The position numbers were made by a program, and so were the translations under genes. 64,000 bases of DNA. Origin: Thereva unica (lineage: Eukaryota > Arthropoda > Insecta > Diptera > Therevidae). Location: positions 193,489,112 through 193,553,111 of the forward strand of contig OX465281.1 in NCBI GenBank assembly GCA_949987705.1, given 5' to 3'. The notes beneath the pieces were generated by a model that was not told where the DNA came from, did no database searches, and saw only the letters and a list, made by a program, of their open reading frames with translations. This document shows, piece after piece, positions 9,413 to 20,803 of the stretch. Numbering within the stretch: position 1 is the first letter of the stretch; every line of letters begins with the position of its first letter.

Positions 9413-12400
9413 CTTCTTCTTCTTCTTTAACGGCTCTACAACCGGGATCCGGTCCTGGCCTCGCGCAACTGTTCTCTCCACCGGTCCCGATTCTGAGCCG
9501 ATGTCATCCAGTTTGGCATCCCTAAACTCTGAGCGTCCTGGTCCACGCCATCCTTCCAGCGAAGGTTGGGCCTCCCTCGCTGTCGCACCCCATAGGTCTT
9601 ACCGCAGAGAACTTTCCGAGCAGGCTCATCTTCACTCATACGAGCTAGATGCCCTGCCCACCGGAGCCTACCGAGCTTTATTTTCTTCACAACATCTATG
9701 TCGCGATAGCGCTCGTAGATCTCGTCATTGTAGAGTCTCCGGAATCGTCCTTCCTCACATACGGGGCCAACAATCCTCCGAAGTATTTTCCTCCCAAACA
9801 CGCCCAAGAGGTTTGAGTGCTTTTTGCTAAGCACCCACGTTTCGGATGCATATGTGAGAACGGGTAAGACCATCGTCTTATATAGTAAAAGTTTAGACGT
9901 TATGGTTAGATACTTGGATTTGAAGAGCCTTGACAGACTATAGTAGGCTTTGTTGGCTTTTAGCAGTCGTGCGCGTATTTCTGGTTCCATGCTATTGTCG
10001 GCTGCTACTCTTGACCCAAGGTAGGTGAATGATTTTACCACGTCAAACTCGTGTTCCGCTACCTTGATTGTGGGACCAATGTTAGGTGTTCTTCCAGACG
10101 AGGCCACCATATATTTTGTTTTGCTTTCGTTAATGTGCAGTCCCAGATTTCCTGCCGCTTGCTCAATCTGAGTGAAAGCTTCTTGTACAGCTGTTGTTGT
10201 TCTTCCAATGATGTCAATGTCGTCTGCGTAAGCCAGTAATTGGGTGGACTTGTGGAGGATTGTACCCCTTGATGTCACGCCCGAATCTCGGATCACTTTC
10301 TCCAACGCCAGGTTGAAAAGGAGGCAGGCCAGACCGTCCCCTTGTCGGAGTCCATTATAGATGTTGATTGGTCTGGACAGTGTTCCGGATACCTTTACTT
10401 GGCTTGACACATTGATCATGGTCAACCTACATAGTCTTGTCAGTTTGTTGGGGATGCCGAATTCTCTCATGGCTTTGTAGAGTTCTACCCTGGCTATGCT
10501 ATCATAGGCCGCTTTAAAGTCTATGAAGAGGTGTTGAATTGAGTTTTGAAACTCTAGACATTTTTCCATAGCCTGCCTCAAGGTGAAAATCGGATCAGTC
10601 GTTGATTTGCCTGGGCTGAAGCCACACTGGTAATGGCCTATGATGTTTCTGGCGTATGGGGCCATCCTGTTTTGTAGGATAGCGGAGAATATCTTATACA
10701 CGGTACTCAACAACGTTATACCGCGATAATTAGTGCACGCTGTGATATCTCCTTTTTTGTGTACCGGACAGAGGATGCCTTTTCTCCAGTCTTCTGGCAT
10801 CACTTCCTGCTCCCATACTTGCACAATTAATTCATGAATCGCTTGGTGTAATGTAGGCCCTCCATATTTAACCGCTCCGCTGCGATGCCGTCTGCACCCG
10901 AGGCCTTGTTGTTTTTGAGCCGGCTGATGGCTCTGCTAACTTCTTCTATGCTTGGTGGCGGCAGCATAGCATTGTCATCAGATATTGGTGGAGCCTCCGA
11001 ATCCTCAGTTAGCTCGCCATTTAGCAATTCATGAAAGTGCTCTTCCCATCGCTCCAAGATGCCTTTAGGATCGGTGATCAGATTACCTTCTTTGTCCTTG
11101 CTGTATGTGCAACGTGGTGTGAATTGCGTCATACTGCGGACTCTTTGGTAGAACTCCCGCGCCTGGTGCGGCCGTCGTTCTCTGTACTGTTCTAGCTCAC
11201 AGACGAGATTTTTCCCAGGCTTCCTTTTTCCGTCTGTGAATTCTCTTTTCTTCTTTTCTGAGCTCTTTATAGTTCTCTTCGCGTGCCCGTGTTCTCTGAG
11301 ACTGCTGCATGGCTCGGTACGCAGCATTCTTACGTTCAGTTGCCAGCTTGCATTCATTATCGAACCAGTCGTTCCGATCTTTACGACTTCTGCCTAAGAT
11401 GGAATCAGCAGTACTAATGACAGTATTTTTAAGGCGGGTCCAGTTCTCTTCAACGCCCGGCATCTCATCCCCAGGACTTAGGGCGAGTTCTAATGCATGA
11501 CCGTAGCTGTTTCTGGCCATTTCATTGCGTAGTGCAGCTGTGTTGATTCGAGCCTGATCAGCGGATACAAAGCTTTTCAGCGTTGTAATGCGCTCTCGGA
11601 GCACCATACCAACAAGATAGTGATCCGAGTCGAAGTTGGCACCTCGGTACGTTCGTACCGTCATCAGACCCGACAGGTGGCGGCGGTCTATCAACACATG
11701 ATCTATTTGGTTGCGAGTGGCTCCATCAGGAGATACCCAGGTGGCTTTATGGATATCTTTACGCGCAAATCTAGTACTTGCAACGACCAAGTTCTTACTT
11801 GCTGCCATCTCTACAACTCGCTGTCCATTGTCATTAGTGTTTTCATGCAAGCTGTGGTTGCCGACATATTGCCTGTATATGGGCTCCCGGCCTACTTTGG
11901 CGTTCAGATCTCCCAGTATGATTTTTACATCATAACTGGGGCAGGCATTAAGTTCCCGTTCAACTAATTCGAAGAATTCTTCTTTATCATCATCTCTCTT
12001 CTGTAGGTGCGTGAACGTTTATGAGGCTGATGTTCTTAAATTTACCTCGCACACGAAGGGAGCATAGCCTTTCGTTTATTGCTTTAAAGCCGATAATGGT
12101 AGGCTTCATTCTTTTGCTAACCATAAAACCTACTCCTAGAACATGGTGTTTTGTATGACAGCTGTAATATACGTCATACTCAGGTTTTTGCAAAACACCA
12201 TTCCCTGTCCACCTCATCTCCTGAATGGCGGTAATGTCAGCTTTATACTTTGACAGGGTATCGGCTAGATGTTTTGAAGCTCGAGTTCTGTACAGAGTTC
12301 GAACGTTCCATGAAAAAATTCGTAAATCGTTTTGCCTTTTTCGTTGCCGTGGTCGTCGTCGTTTATTCCAGTATCCGAGGCATGTTGCTCGTTCCGTAAT

Positions 12401-12610
12401 AATTGTTTTTTACGGGTGAGGTTATTAGCCTCACGCCAACCTTACTTGGAAGGGACTAGCCCGATCATATTAGCCTATCCTCTCTCATAGAATAGTTACC
12501 AGTGGCCACCGCTAGGAGGTTATGATCGCACTTCCATCAGTCCGAAATAGTTACGGCACGTGCATGTTATGCTACATGTTATTCCCCCTATTCCGCTGAT
12601 GACTGACCAC
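9413..12610 (-). mobile_element. LINE A, near full-length RTE-like non-LTR retrotransposon
   Basis: A 3,198-bp element flanked by an exact 12-bp duplication CGGGCATGTTTT at 9401-9412 and 12611-12622 inside the Helitron. The 3' end carries a (GAA)n tail (TTC repeats at 9413-9427 on the plus strand) rather than poly(A), a trait of RTE-type LINEs. It encodes an APE endonuclease followed by reverse transcriptase. Other copies: 54385-60203 (+) and a 3' stub at 22776-22948 (-). Confidence 0.9.
9436..12420 (-). pseudogene. Endonuclease-reverse transcriptase of LINE A (frameshifted)
   Basis: Endonuclease: FSWNVRTLYRTR (near 12330), AIQEMRWTGN, SLINVHAPTEE, ILGDLNA, NQIDHVLIDRR, FDSDHYLVG (near 11630). 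Then a basic linker and RT: NYRGITLLSTVYKIFSAIL, IDFKAAYDSIAR, GLRQGDGLACLLF and LLAYADDID (YADD near 10225). The C-terminus has RLRWAGHLARM and RGRPNLRWKDGVDQ, ending at 9436. A 462-codon frame (9436-10824) keeps RT open, but frameshifts near 10826, 11200 and 11985 split the protein, so this copy is probably inactive. Both APE and RT catalytic motifs look preserved. Confidence 0.85.
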
Positions 12611-12622
12611 CGGGCATGTTTT

Positions 12623-14399
12623 AGGCTATTTATATGTACTATATAGTAGCTCTACCCCTATGTATGTATAGATGTATGTATGTAGACAAATCTTGAAAAT
12701 TGTTTTTGACCCACTTCCATATAACCGATCAGCTTCAAATTCTGCACACATGTACAGTTCAAGTGACAATGCAATCTGACCATTTTATAAAAAAATCAAG
12801 ATGGCCGTTTCAAGATGGCGGCCAAATTTCGAAATTCTGCTCGCTGACCGCCGACATTGGTATCAAATGAAAGGGAATGATAAGTATAATATAATTACTT
12901 ATTTGGTGTCATTTCAAATTCAAAATGGCGGCCGGAACAAAATGTCGGCCACCACAGATGTCGGATTACTTTTTTATTTACATCACGATCGGTATGGGTA
13001 TCAAATGAAAGGATATGACAAGTAGAATACTATTAGCTGGGTGGCGTAATTCAAAATTAAAAATGGCAGCAAACACAAAATGGCGGACTAACTTTTTTTA
13101 CAACGCTCGAAATAAAAGTGTATGAGTAGAGTACAGTAAGCTGGGTGACCACATTTTAAATATTGGTCACCACAAAATAACCGAAGACATATACTTAAGA
13201 CAAAAACTTAAAAATATGCTTTTGTTTAAAAATGAACTAAAAAGTAAAAAATTATGTTGAATGAAAACTTTTTTGCTCAAGCCAGTATATATAATATATG
13301 GGACGCTAGCGAAAAGTTGCAGTAATAATAAAATAAGAATGTAGGTAAAGTTCCACGCTTTCAGGAAGAACAGCTCATTCTATGCTTAAGATACCAATCG
13401 CAGAAGATCATATGGAAAATCCTGCGTGGAACAAATCTAAAAACCGTGAAAAAAATCTAAATTTTACAAAACTGCATGATGGCTGTTTGGGAATATGATG
13501 AGTGTACTATGGCAAATAAACAGAACACCGCGAGATTTAAGATGTAAAAACCAATTATTTTGGGGAGTAACTGTTTTATTGGCATAGATACCGGGAAAAT
13601 GTTGCCGGCTGTCCGGACAAATATGTGGGCCGATGATATTGAAATGATCACTCATTTAGGGACATATTGGAAAACGTCATTTAAAGCAAAAGATGAGAGC
13701 GCAATCGGAAAACTCAGAATTCAGTAGTATTCTCCTCAACATAGGATATACAATAGAAAATGTTCTGAGATTAATGAGAATGATGACAGTGAGCTTCTGG
13801 ATGTTGTTTGAAAGTTCGTAATAGATGAGGAAAATTTGATGAGCGACATTTATGACGATTTCGAAAATATCAACTCAACTAAATCGACTCAACTCAGTAA
13901 TGCCACAAACATTGTAATACTTACAAGTGAAACCTCTAACATCGTTTATAAACAAGCGTTACAGTGGATTGTTAACCAGTGCGTTGCGGGCGGTATGACC
14001 GGAAACGACGAAACACGTAAACGGGAAGCAGCAACTGTCCTTTTTAGGATCAAATCAGTAGTATCGTCTTAAAATGTTGGCAATCTTCGTCTCAAGCCAT
14101 GTTCGCCATGGGGCAAGTTCAGGGTGCCAATTATCTGAGAACGTCAAAATCTACGCGCATAAAACATATTTTGAATAAAATTGGCTAGGAATCTGTTGTG
14201 CACGTAGTACAAAATTTTCCGATTATTAACCTCGTATTTTAAAAAATTTGTAGGTAACATATTTTTATAGTCAACTCTAAAGTTTTTTATATATCCAAAA
14301 TGATGTCTTGCAGATTTGTTCTTTGTTTCATTATACCTTTTTCTTATTCCGGACTATGCACACATAAAAGGCGTTGCGACGCACGCGGGTTTTTGCTAG
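12623..14399 (+). other. Helitron body, right part, with unrecognised decayed frames
   Basis: Contains imperfect repeats of a CAAGATGGC/AATGGCGGC motif (12800-13090) and decayed frames shared with the copy at 50236-51968. Plus-strand frames read CMMAVWEYDECT (near 13475) and, at 13836-14072, YDDFENINSTKSTQL then QALQWIVNQCVAGG. Both copies show the same residues with different stops, so this is an old coding segment carried by the Helitron. I do not recognise the protein family. Confidence 0.5.
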
Positions 14400-14762
14400 T
14401 TACTAATAAAGGCGAACGCAGACTCCCGTTCTGTTGAGCGTCCTGACGTTCCATGTTCCAAGATCGAATTCCGTATTCCGTTGGCGGAGTCGTTGCCGTT
14501 GAGGCCGTCCTTCCGAAGCTTGTTTTGAGGATTCGTGACACTCGCCTTTCACTCTCCTCAGTCTGTTACTCTTGTATAGACAAGCGCATTCAGGGAACAC
14601 CCGATGTGAAATCTGCATCTTCGTGGAGGTTGGGGTAGGATTCAGTAGCATATCGGAAATCTTAGATCGTGTAGACCTTAGAGTGCAGGTGGCGTTACCC
14701 AGGATTTATCTCTTTGATGTACCGGCACTATCAAAGGTCCCTGAGGCCATTGCTACCATTTG
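14400..14762 (-). pseudogene. RTE-like family 1, 5' leader and endonuclease start
   Basis: Minus strand from 14762: leader, then FDLGTWNVRTLNRTG (near 14460), the first conserved block of the APE domain, cut at 14400 by the Helitron. The leader matches the minus-strand segment 60216-60465. A C-run at 14763-14773 abuts the inferred 5' end. Confidence 0.7.
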
Positions 14763-17090
14763 ACCCCCCCCCCCTTTTCATGCAATTTATTTCGTTCATT
14801 TCTGTTCGGTTTTGTTTCGTATCGGTTACATGTTCAGGCCTTACGGCAGGAAGAGGCTGAAAGGGCTTACCAGGAGTATTTGTAGATAAACAAAAGTTTA
14901 TCTAGACCACGACCCGTTGCTAAAAAGGCCTTTCCACGATAAAAAGGAAAGACTAGTAGGTGTTATCTAGAACCACCTGGTTGGAGCTTGCCGTTAACAA
15001 GATGCTTTCCACCTGCCAACGAACCAAAATAATTTTAAAACAATCCAATATATTATTTGCATGCTAATTAAAAATTATTAACTTCTAACGCACCTCTACT
15101 TAAGTACACACGCCCAACTTTTTTAAATAGTCTCAGTTTCCAACTCAAACTTAAACAACATTTAAAAAAATTCAATTAATTTTATCTTCCAAACATGCTT
15201 GGTAATTACTCGAAAGAGTTTCCCAGTGCTGAGAACTTTTTTTGCCTATTTAAACATGTTTATTTAATTAAAATAAAGCAAAGCAAGCAAGGCATTCCGA
15301 CAAAGCTGCCGCAATTTAGTGGAAACATCACGCACATCACTATTTACCTATTTCCCTATTCCTCACACACAAATTAAAAAAAAAAAAAAAAAGAAATGCT
15401 CCGTCAAAGTGCGGCTGGTCCCCGCGTGGTGCGTGAAATAAAACTGGAAAAAAGAAGATTGGAGTTCTGTATACTTCCATTCACCTTTTCCCAAGCAGCT
15501 CCATAATTATGGTGACAAAATTAATGTAAATATTTGCCGTACGTGTTCTCCATTGATTGCATACAAAAAGGGTCCCCAGACCCGTCGCATACCCATTTCC
15601 GGCTACAGGATATTTCTCGGGGGTTGTCCCAGGACCGAGGGCCTATATTTTTTTTCTGCTGTATTTTGCAAGTCGTTAAACGATATCACACCAGCAACTT
15701 TGTATATTAATTATTAAAAGGGTGAACACCGAGGTCCCGCCAGCAAATTCCAGTCCAGATTTATTTGCAGACCCGAGCTTTTTGTTATCACACTAGCACT
15801 CGATAATGGGGGGAGGGGGTGGAGAGCGGCTTATCTCCTGCAGAGTCTCCAAAAAACTTACTCGTTGAAAGCAGGGGCTTCCACTAGGATAACAAATGAG
15901 ACATCACACGAAGAGATTTAAAAATGAAATTTATGCGTATGGGAAATTAAATTTCCTGTGTTGCAAGGGCATAGAAGAGAGGTCCTTGATGCTGGCTGCC
16001 TCAATGCGGCATACACCAACAGTAACCAGATGCATGAGTATGGTAGCTGAAGGCATCGGGGAGATTTGTGTATCCAAACTTCAGGATTTGCTGACGCAGA
16101 GTAGTCCTGTTCGTTCTCCACAGCCTCTAGCCTCCTGAGTTATGTCCCGAGATTAGAATCATCTCAATTAAGATAGAAAAGCCTGAGTTTTTCTGGGTGC
16201 GTTCCGCAATTTACATCCAAACTTAATGACGTGCTTAATTTAGTGGGATCCAGATAAGTTTATATCCTTGGAATCCTCTAGTCCTTAGGCACTGGCAAGG
16301 AATTGTTGAATGTCCGTTCTGTTAGATGAGACTTTTTTGTCACCCCCCAACTCGGCATGGCTGATTAACATTTATGCAAAATGCCTCTCCACACCGACTT
16401 CTTCCTACCATCGCTTTCTTGTACTGGTGAAAGTGTTTTTGACATGCCCCCGATATTTTAGAGATGCAAAGGATCAATCAGTACTCACAGACCATTTTTT
16501 TTGTATGTAAATTGTGTTCGGTGTACAAAAAATTAATAAAGATGCAAATAACGATTGTGTCCTTTGAAACTTTTGATGCTAAGAAATTTTTTGGTTGAAA
16601 CATTCATCAAGTTCACCCCACGGAAATTTTAATGATATGGAAATTGGCAAGTTCGTAACTAATTAGCGGCAAAAATAACTTTAAGTAACTTTAAGGACTT
16701 TAATGCATCGTGGGTATTAATTGCAACCGTCTAGTCTGGCGGAGAAATTTTCATCTTGAATTTTTAAAGTATTTCCCAGCAGGGACTAAAGGCATGAACA
16801 AGCACTAAATGACGACGAGATTAAATCAAGATTAAGAAATTTCGTTTTCGATATTGAGAAATATTTTTTTGTGTTGATAATGTTACTATCTTTCTTCACC
16901 CCTTTGGAAACATAGAGCTTCCACAAACCTTCTCTATCAGATTATTCTGTTTTGAGCTATGCTTTTGGTTTTAGACCTGATTTTATCATGATTATCGTGC
17001 TATTTCTCTTACTGTTTCCCTCCAGGTGTCTCGAAGTCTTTTCTTGCGTATTTCATCGAAATTGTTTTTCACCTATTTTACAACTCGTGG
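14763..17090. other. No gene recognised; poly-A and poly-C tracts
   Basis: About 2.3 kb of sequence without supportable genes. It contains a C-tract at the left edge, an A-tract near 15375-15392 and AT-rich stretches. Short frames near 15896-16138 and 16310-16510 show no recognisable motif. Confidence 0.5.
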
Positions 17091-17663
17091 CCCTAGAACA
17101 ACAGGGTTCTAACTGACATTTTAAAAAAAAATAAAATTTTGATGTCACTTTTATAAAGTGAACCCACTCTTTCTAATAAAAGTATTTTCAATCCCCCACC
17201 TCTTTCCCTTCATGAGATACAGAGAGTTACAAGGTTCTATCATCCTGGTAGAACTATTTATTCCACCAAATTGTATCGAAAATTGCACATAGAACTTTTG
17301 AGCTTTTGAAGTTGCCACTTAGAACTTTGTTGCACCCATGCAAAGGTTCCATCTTAAATAAAAAAGCATCTTCGTTCAGCAAAAAAGTTCTATGTGGCAA
17401 TTAGAACCGTCTTGTTCTTTTACTTTCCACCCGATCATTCAGCAACAAAGTTCTACCCGAAATTTTGAACTTCAATTTCAATCAAATATGCTCCTTAAAA
17501 CATAAAGTAACCTGCTATTTGAGTAAATTAAAACATAATAAACAAATCACAAAAGATTTCTATTGACAAATAATAAATCCTTAGGAACCATACGACTTTA
17601 AATCTTTGAAGCTGATTTACTCAAAACAGCTTCATGTGTTGTTAGAACCCTGTTGTTCTAGGG
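17091..17663. mobile_element. MITE with 23-bp perfect inverted ends
   Basis: The ends are exact inverted repeats: CCCTAGAACAACAGGG then TTCTAAC at 17091-17113, with the complement at 17641-17663. The 573-bp interior is AT-rich and non-coding. CCC...GGG ends recall piggyBac, but the flanks are not TTAA and no clean target duplication is seen, so superfamily is unassigned. Confidence 0.7.
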
Positions 17664-17957
17664 TCGCGAACTGTCTGAGGGCCCTGTTCTAACTTTCGTA
17701 CGAAACCGAATTCTGGAGAAAATGCAGAGTTTGGAGTTCTTATTTTCGTTCCGAAATGATTTCGAAACGAAATTGACCAAACTTCACGTGTTCTCATTTT
17801 CGTATGAAACCGACATTTTTCGTAATTTGACAGTTTTATTTTCGGTGTCGTTTTTGTTAGTGAATTTGTTTTCGGATGAATAAAAAAATGTGAGTTACAT
17901 GAATTTTGTTGAAAATTTTGGTTTAATTTATTACAAATCTATTTAACAATTGTTTTT

Positions 17958-18876
17958 AAGGGGTAAACATACAAATGCCACACAATTTCAAGCCCTTGTA
18001 TGCTTTATGGAGAAAAATCCAAAAGTGCCTTTATTTAGCAAAGGCTTTGATGACAATATTGCTGAATGGGAGAAATTAGTTGCCGAATTAATATTCTTTA
18101 GGACCACCAATTCGCGACCTTAACGGTTGGAAGAAAGTGTGGTCCGACTATAAGGTGAATATTAAGAAAAAATTAACACACAACAAGGAACTGTTAAAAA
18201 GTACCGGTGGTGGACATGGACCTAACAAGTCGTTATACATTTCACCAATTGAGGAATCTGTTGCCAATTTAACTGGGTTGTATAAAGCAGTGGAAGGCTT
18301 GAAAAATACCAAGTCCTTGGCGTTCCAGAAACTACGTGTACTGAAAAAGACCCTCAATCATCAAGGGAAAGAGATCCTCGAATATCAAGTGTTATAGAAT
18401 TAAATGAGGATCTGTTGTTTGATATTGAAACACAAGATAATGAACATGCTGATATAACATTTCTCAATTCAAATGAAATAATAACTTCCTTCCAATAAGA
18501 AAGTAATACTACACAAAGAGAGAGTAGGAAAAGGTCTGCAGAACCGCAAACAAAATGTTCATCAAAAAAAAGCAATATTGCAATATTGGAAAATCATATC
18601 AACAAATATGAAAATTTCATGACAGGCATTGCTAAATCCTTATAGGATTTAAAGGAATGTAATAAAGAAACAGCAACTTAATTGCGAAAAAATTATAAAG
18701 CTTTAGAAAGAATAGGTGACTTAACAAAACAAAAATTAAAGGAACAAAAACGGCACAACGATAAAAAAGAAAGACAGCAGGATGAAAAAATTCTCATAAA
18801 AAGAAGGCTTTTAGAAATAGAAGAACTTAAACTGAAATCCCCAGAAGAAAGTATTCAAAATAATAACATCTTGTGA
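17958..18876 (+). pseudogene. Harbinger Myb/SANT-like accessory protein (decayed)
   Basis: Starts after an acceptor-like TTTTTAAG with FQALVCFMEKNPKVPLFSKG. A frameshift near 18105 is followed by GPPIRDLNGWKKVWSDYKVN (Myb_DNA-bind_5-like trihelix). The C-terminus is a charged coiled coil (LKEQKRHNDKKERQQDEKIL, RRLLEIEELKLK). In-frame stops near 18400, 18500 and 18640 and further shifts break the protein. In Harbinger the partner binds the ends and helps the transposase enter the nucleus, so this copy cannot supply that role. Confidence 0.75.
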
Positions 18877-19071
18877 TTTAATTAGCTACATATTTCTATG
18901 TTTTATTACTTCTTATTTTTTAATTGATAATGCTAGAAGCATTAATACTTTGTGATTTAGTTAGTTTTACCTGATGTGTTTATGTTTATTTATTAAAAAA
19001 ACCAATATGAAAGGACATATTTAGTTTTTTTTAAAGAACATTAAAGAATGTTTTGATGGTTATTTAAATAA

Positions 19072-19558
19072 AAGATGAATGGACAATGGGCAAAACATTA
19101 TGGGAGTTGGGCCTGCTGACCAATACACATGAGATATGGTTTTTGTGATAGGTCATAACACACAACTAACGAGAAAAATAAAAAAAAATTAAATGTACCG
19201 GGCTGCAATTCACTCTCGCATAGGTACATAGAACTTTTATTACGCCCTCTAATAGTCGAAATACACTTATTATTATTTTTGTAACAGGTATATTGTGTTA
19301 TTATAATTCCATGTGGCTCTATGTGGTTAGAATTAGTGACTTTAATATTTTAAAGTAATATTCTTTCACTCCTATTGAAAAACATTTAATAATTGCAAAA
19401 TATTTGACATAATTAAATAAAACTTTTCGACGTAGCTGTACAAGAACCCGGTACATTTAATTTTTTTTATTATTTTTCTCGTTAGTTGTGTGTTATGACC
19501 TATCACAAAAATAATATCTCATGTGTATTGGTCATTAGGCCCAATTTGTCCATTGTCC
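19072..19558. mobile_element. Foldback element with about 125-bp inverted arms
   Basis: Long imperfect inverted repeats, 19081-19205 and 19440-19558, share GACCAATACACATGAGAT and GTGATAGGTCATAACACACA among other blocks; the spacer is about 235 bp. TTTAAATAA occurs at 19063-19071 and 19559-19567, a possible 9-bp duplication that would suggest a Mutator-like element. The left repeat is separated from the arm by about 9 bp, so the assignment is tentative. It sits between the two Harbinger genes. Confidence 0.6.
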
Positions 19559-19589
19559 TTTAAATAAGTATTTTTATTTTTATTAAATA

Positions 19590-20803
19590 TCAATTATAAA
19601 ATGAGTCCCTTATTGCATTTCTAATTCTTTTTGCTTCGTCATTGCTGTTCTCTTCTTCTGCTATTGGCTGTAACTCTGCCTCAGTTTGATTTACACATTC
19701 GCTTTCACTTTCCCATTCAATATTGTAAAATACACATATGTTGTGCAATGCGCAACAAACATTTATTATTTGGATTGCCTTTTCGGGACTATAATAAAGT
19801 TCTCTAGCTTGTAAAAGGCACCTAAATCTATTCTTCAACACGCCTATAGTTCTCTCGATGACGTTTCTGGCTTTGGCGTGCTTTTTGTTAAATCTCGTTT
19901 CAGCAGGAGTGCATGGTTCCCGGTAAGGGGTCATGATGAAAGGCCCTAGAGGATAGCCTGCATCTCCTAATATTACGAAATTTTTGTCCCCATTTGTATA
20001 CTGGCCATTTAGGTATGCTCTAGCTTCACTCGTTCTCCAAATGGAAGCATCGTGGCAGGATCCAGGGTGCCTTGCATCTATCACCTGAATGCGCATATTG
20101 CTGTCACATAACTGTAAAAGAAGCTTTACATTACTTTGAAAAATTTATATCGATATTATTTACAATCATTGCATTCAAACTGTAAAAACCTTTTCGGTTA
20201 TAAAAAAGGTGTTTAGCTTCCTTCGGCGCAACAATCTTAATATGTGTACCGTCAATGCAACCTATTACTCTAGGAAACCCACTCCTCTCATAAAAATGTT
20301 GCTTTGTCTTCTGCTTTTCCTCTTCTGACAAAACTATACTTATCCATTTTGAACACAACTTCATCTCCAGAACATTTAAAACTTCGCTGAGCACTTTGCA
20401 AAAAGTGGTCCTTGCAGCTCCGACATCGAATTCGTTGCCAACACCTCGCTGGTAGCCACCTTCGGCAAAGAAGCGAAGAGAAGCAGCTAATTTCAATATT
20501 GGTGGAATTGCGCTGCTGGTATTTATCTCAGCTTCCACTTCATTTAAAATATGAATAAATGCTTCCTTCGATAACCGGAAGAATTCCTTAAATCTAGAAT
20601 AATTCATTTATGAGTATTCAATTTTTGAAATTATTGGAACAAAATATTGTTTACACTTACACTGAAGATGGAAAATCCAAGGGATTGCAGTTATCTCGAA
20701 GGTGTCTACGCTGCCTCCGTAATGCAGTGAATTCTGCCCTACTTTCTTCATTTTCTTCTTCCTCCATTTTTTCTAAATATAAAACCAATAAATTTGGATC
20801 CAT
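19590..20803 (-). CDS. Harbinger DDE transposase (HARBI1-like), three exons, open
   Basis: Proposed exons: 20803-20661, 20593-20164 and 20111-19590, with GT-AG introns of 67 and 52 bp (donors GTAAGTG and GTAAAT, acceptors TTCTAG and TTACAG). They total 1,095 nt, exactly 364 codons plus stop, near the usual 350-400 residues. DDE_Tnp_4 motifs: GCIDGTHIKI (Asp162), VILGDAGYPLGPF (Asp241) and NVIERTIGVLKNRF (Glu277), with RKGFYSLNAM and CALHNICVFY also conserved. The start gives MDPNLLVLYLEKMEEEENEE, then FRLSKEAF after the first intron. No stop or shift is seen, in contrast to its decayed partner, so recent activity is plausible but unproven. Confidence 0.85.

Larger units (their letters stand above)
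9148..14399 (+). mobile_element. Helitron, interrupted by LINE A
   Basis: The 5' end reads TCTATATAAATATAATTGG at 9148, like known insect Helitron 5' ends. The 3' end has a GC-rich subterminal stem (GCGTTGCGACGC, then GCGGG) and terminates CTAG at 14396-14399. The insertion lies between A (9147) and T (14400), with no target duplication, as expected for Helitrons. Without the LINE at 9413-12610 the element is about 2.05 kb. No Rep/helicase frame is visible, so it is non-autonomous. The 3' half is repeated at 50236-51968. Confidence 0.8.
4440..14762 (-). mobile_element. RTE-like LINE family 1, copy 1, split by nested insertions
   Basis: One minus-strand LINE in three pieces: 14762-14400 (5' leader and start of endonuclease, LGTWNVRTLN), 9147-8279 (endonuclease) and 6255-4440 (linker, reverse transcriptase, C-terminus). 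Joined, they give about 3.05 kb, close to the 3.2 kb of LINE A. The gaps are a Helitron (9148-14399) and a hAT-like element (6256-8278); removing each, with one copy of the target duplication, restores the homologous order. A second copy lies at 54195-60465. The type (APE endonuclease plus RT in one frame) is clear; the clade is inferred. Confidence 0.8.

Noticed and set aside
9363..9830. 155-codon plus-strand frame
   Set aside because: Shadow of the LINE A reverse transcriptase C-terminus on the other strand; low-complexity start from the TTC tail.
11197..11850. Possible host AP-endonuclease (DNA repair) gene
   Set aside because: The endonuclease motifs are continuous with LINE reverse transcriptase in the same element and flanked by a LINE-type target duplication.
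17091..17663. piggyBac MITE
   Set aside because: CCC...GGG ends fit, but flanks are not TTAA, so the superfamily was left open.
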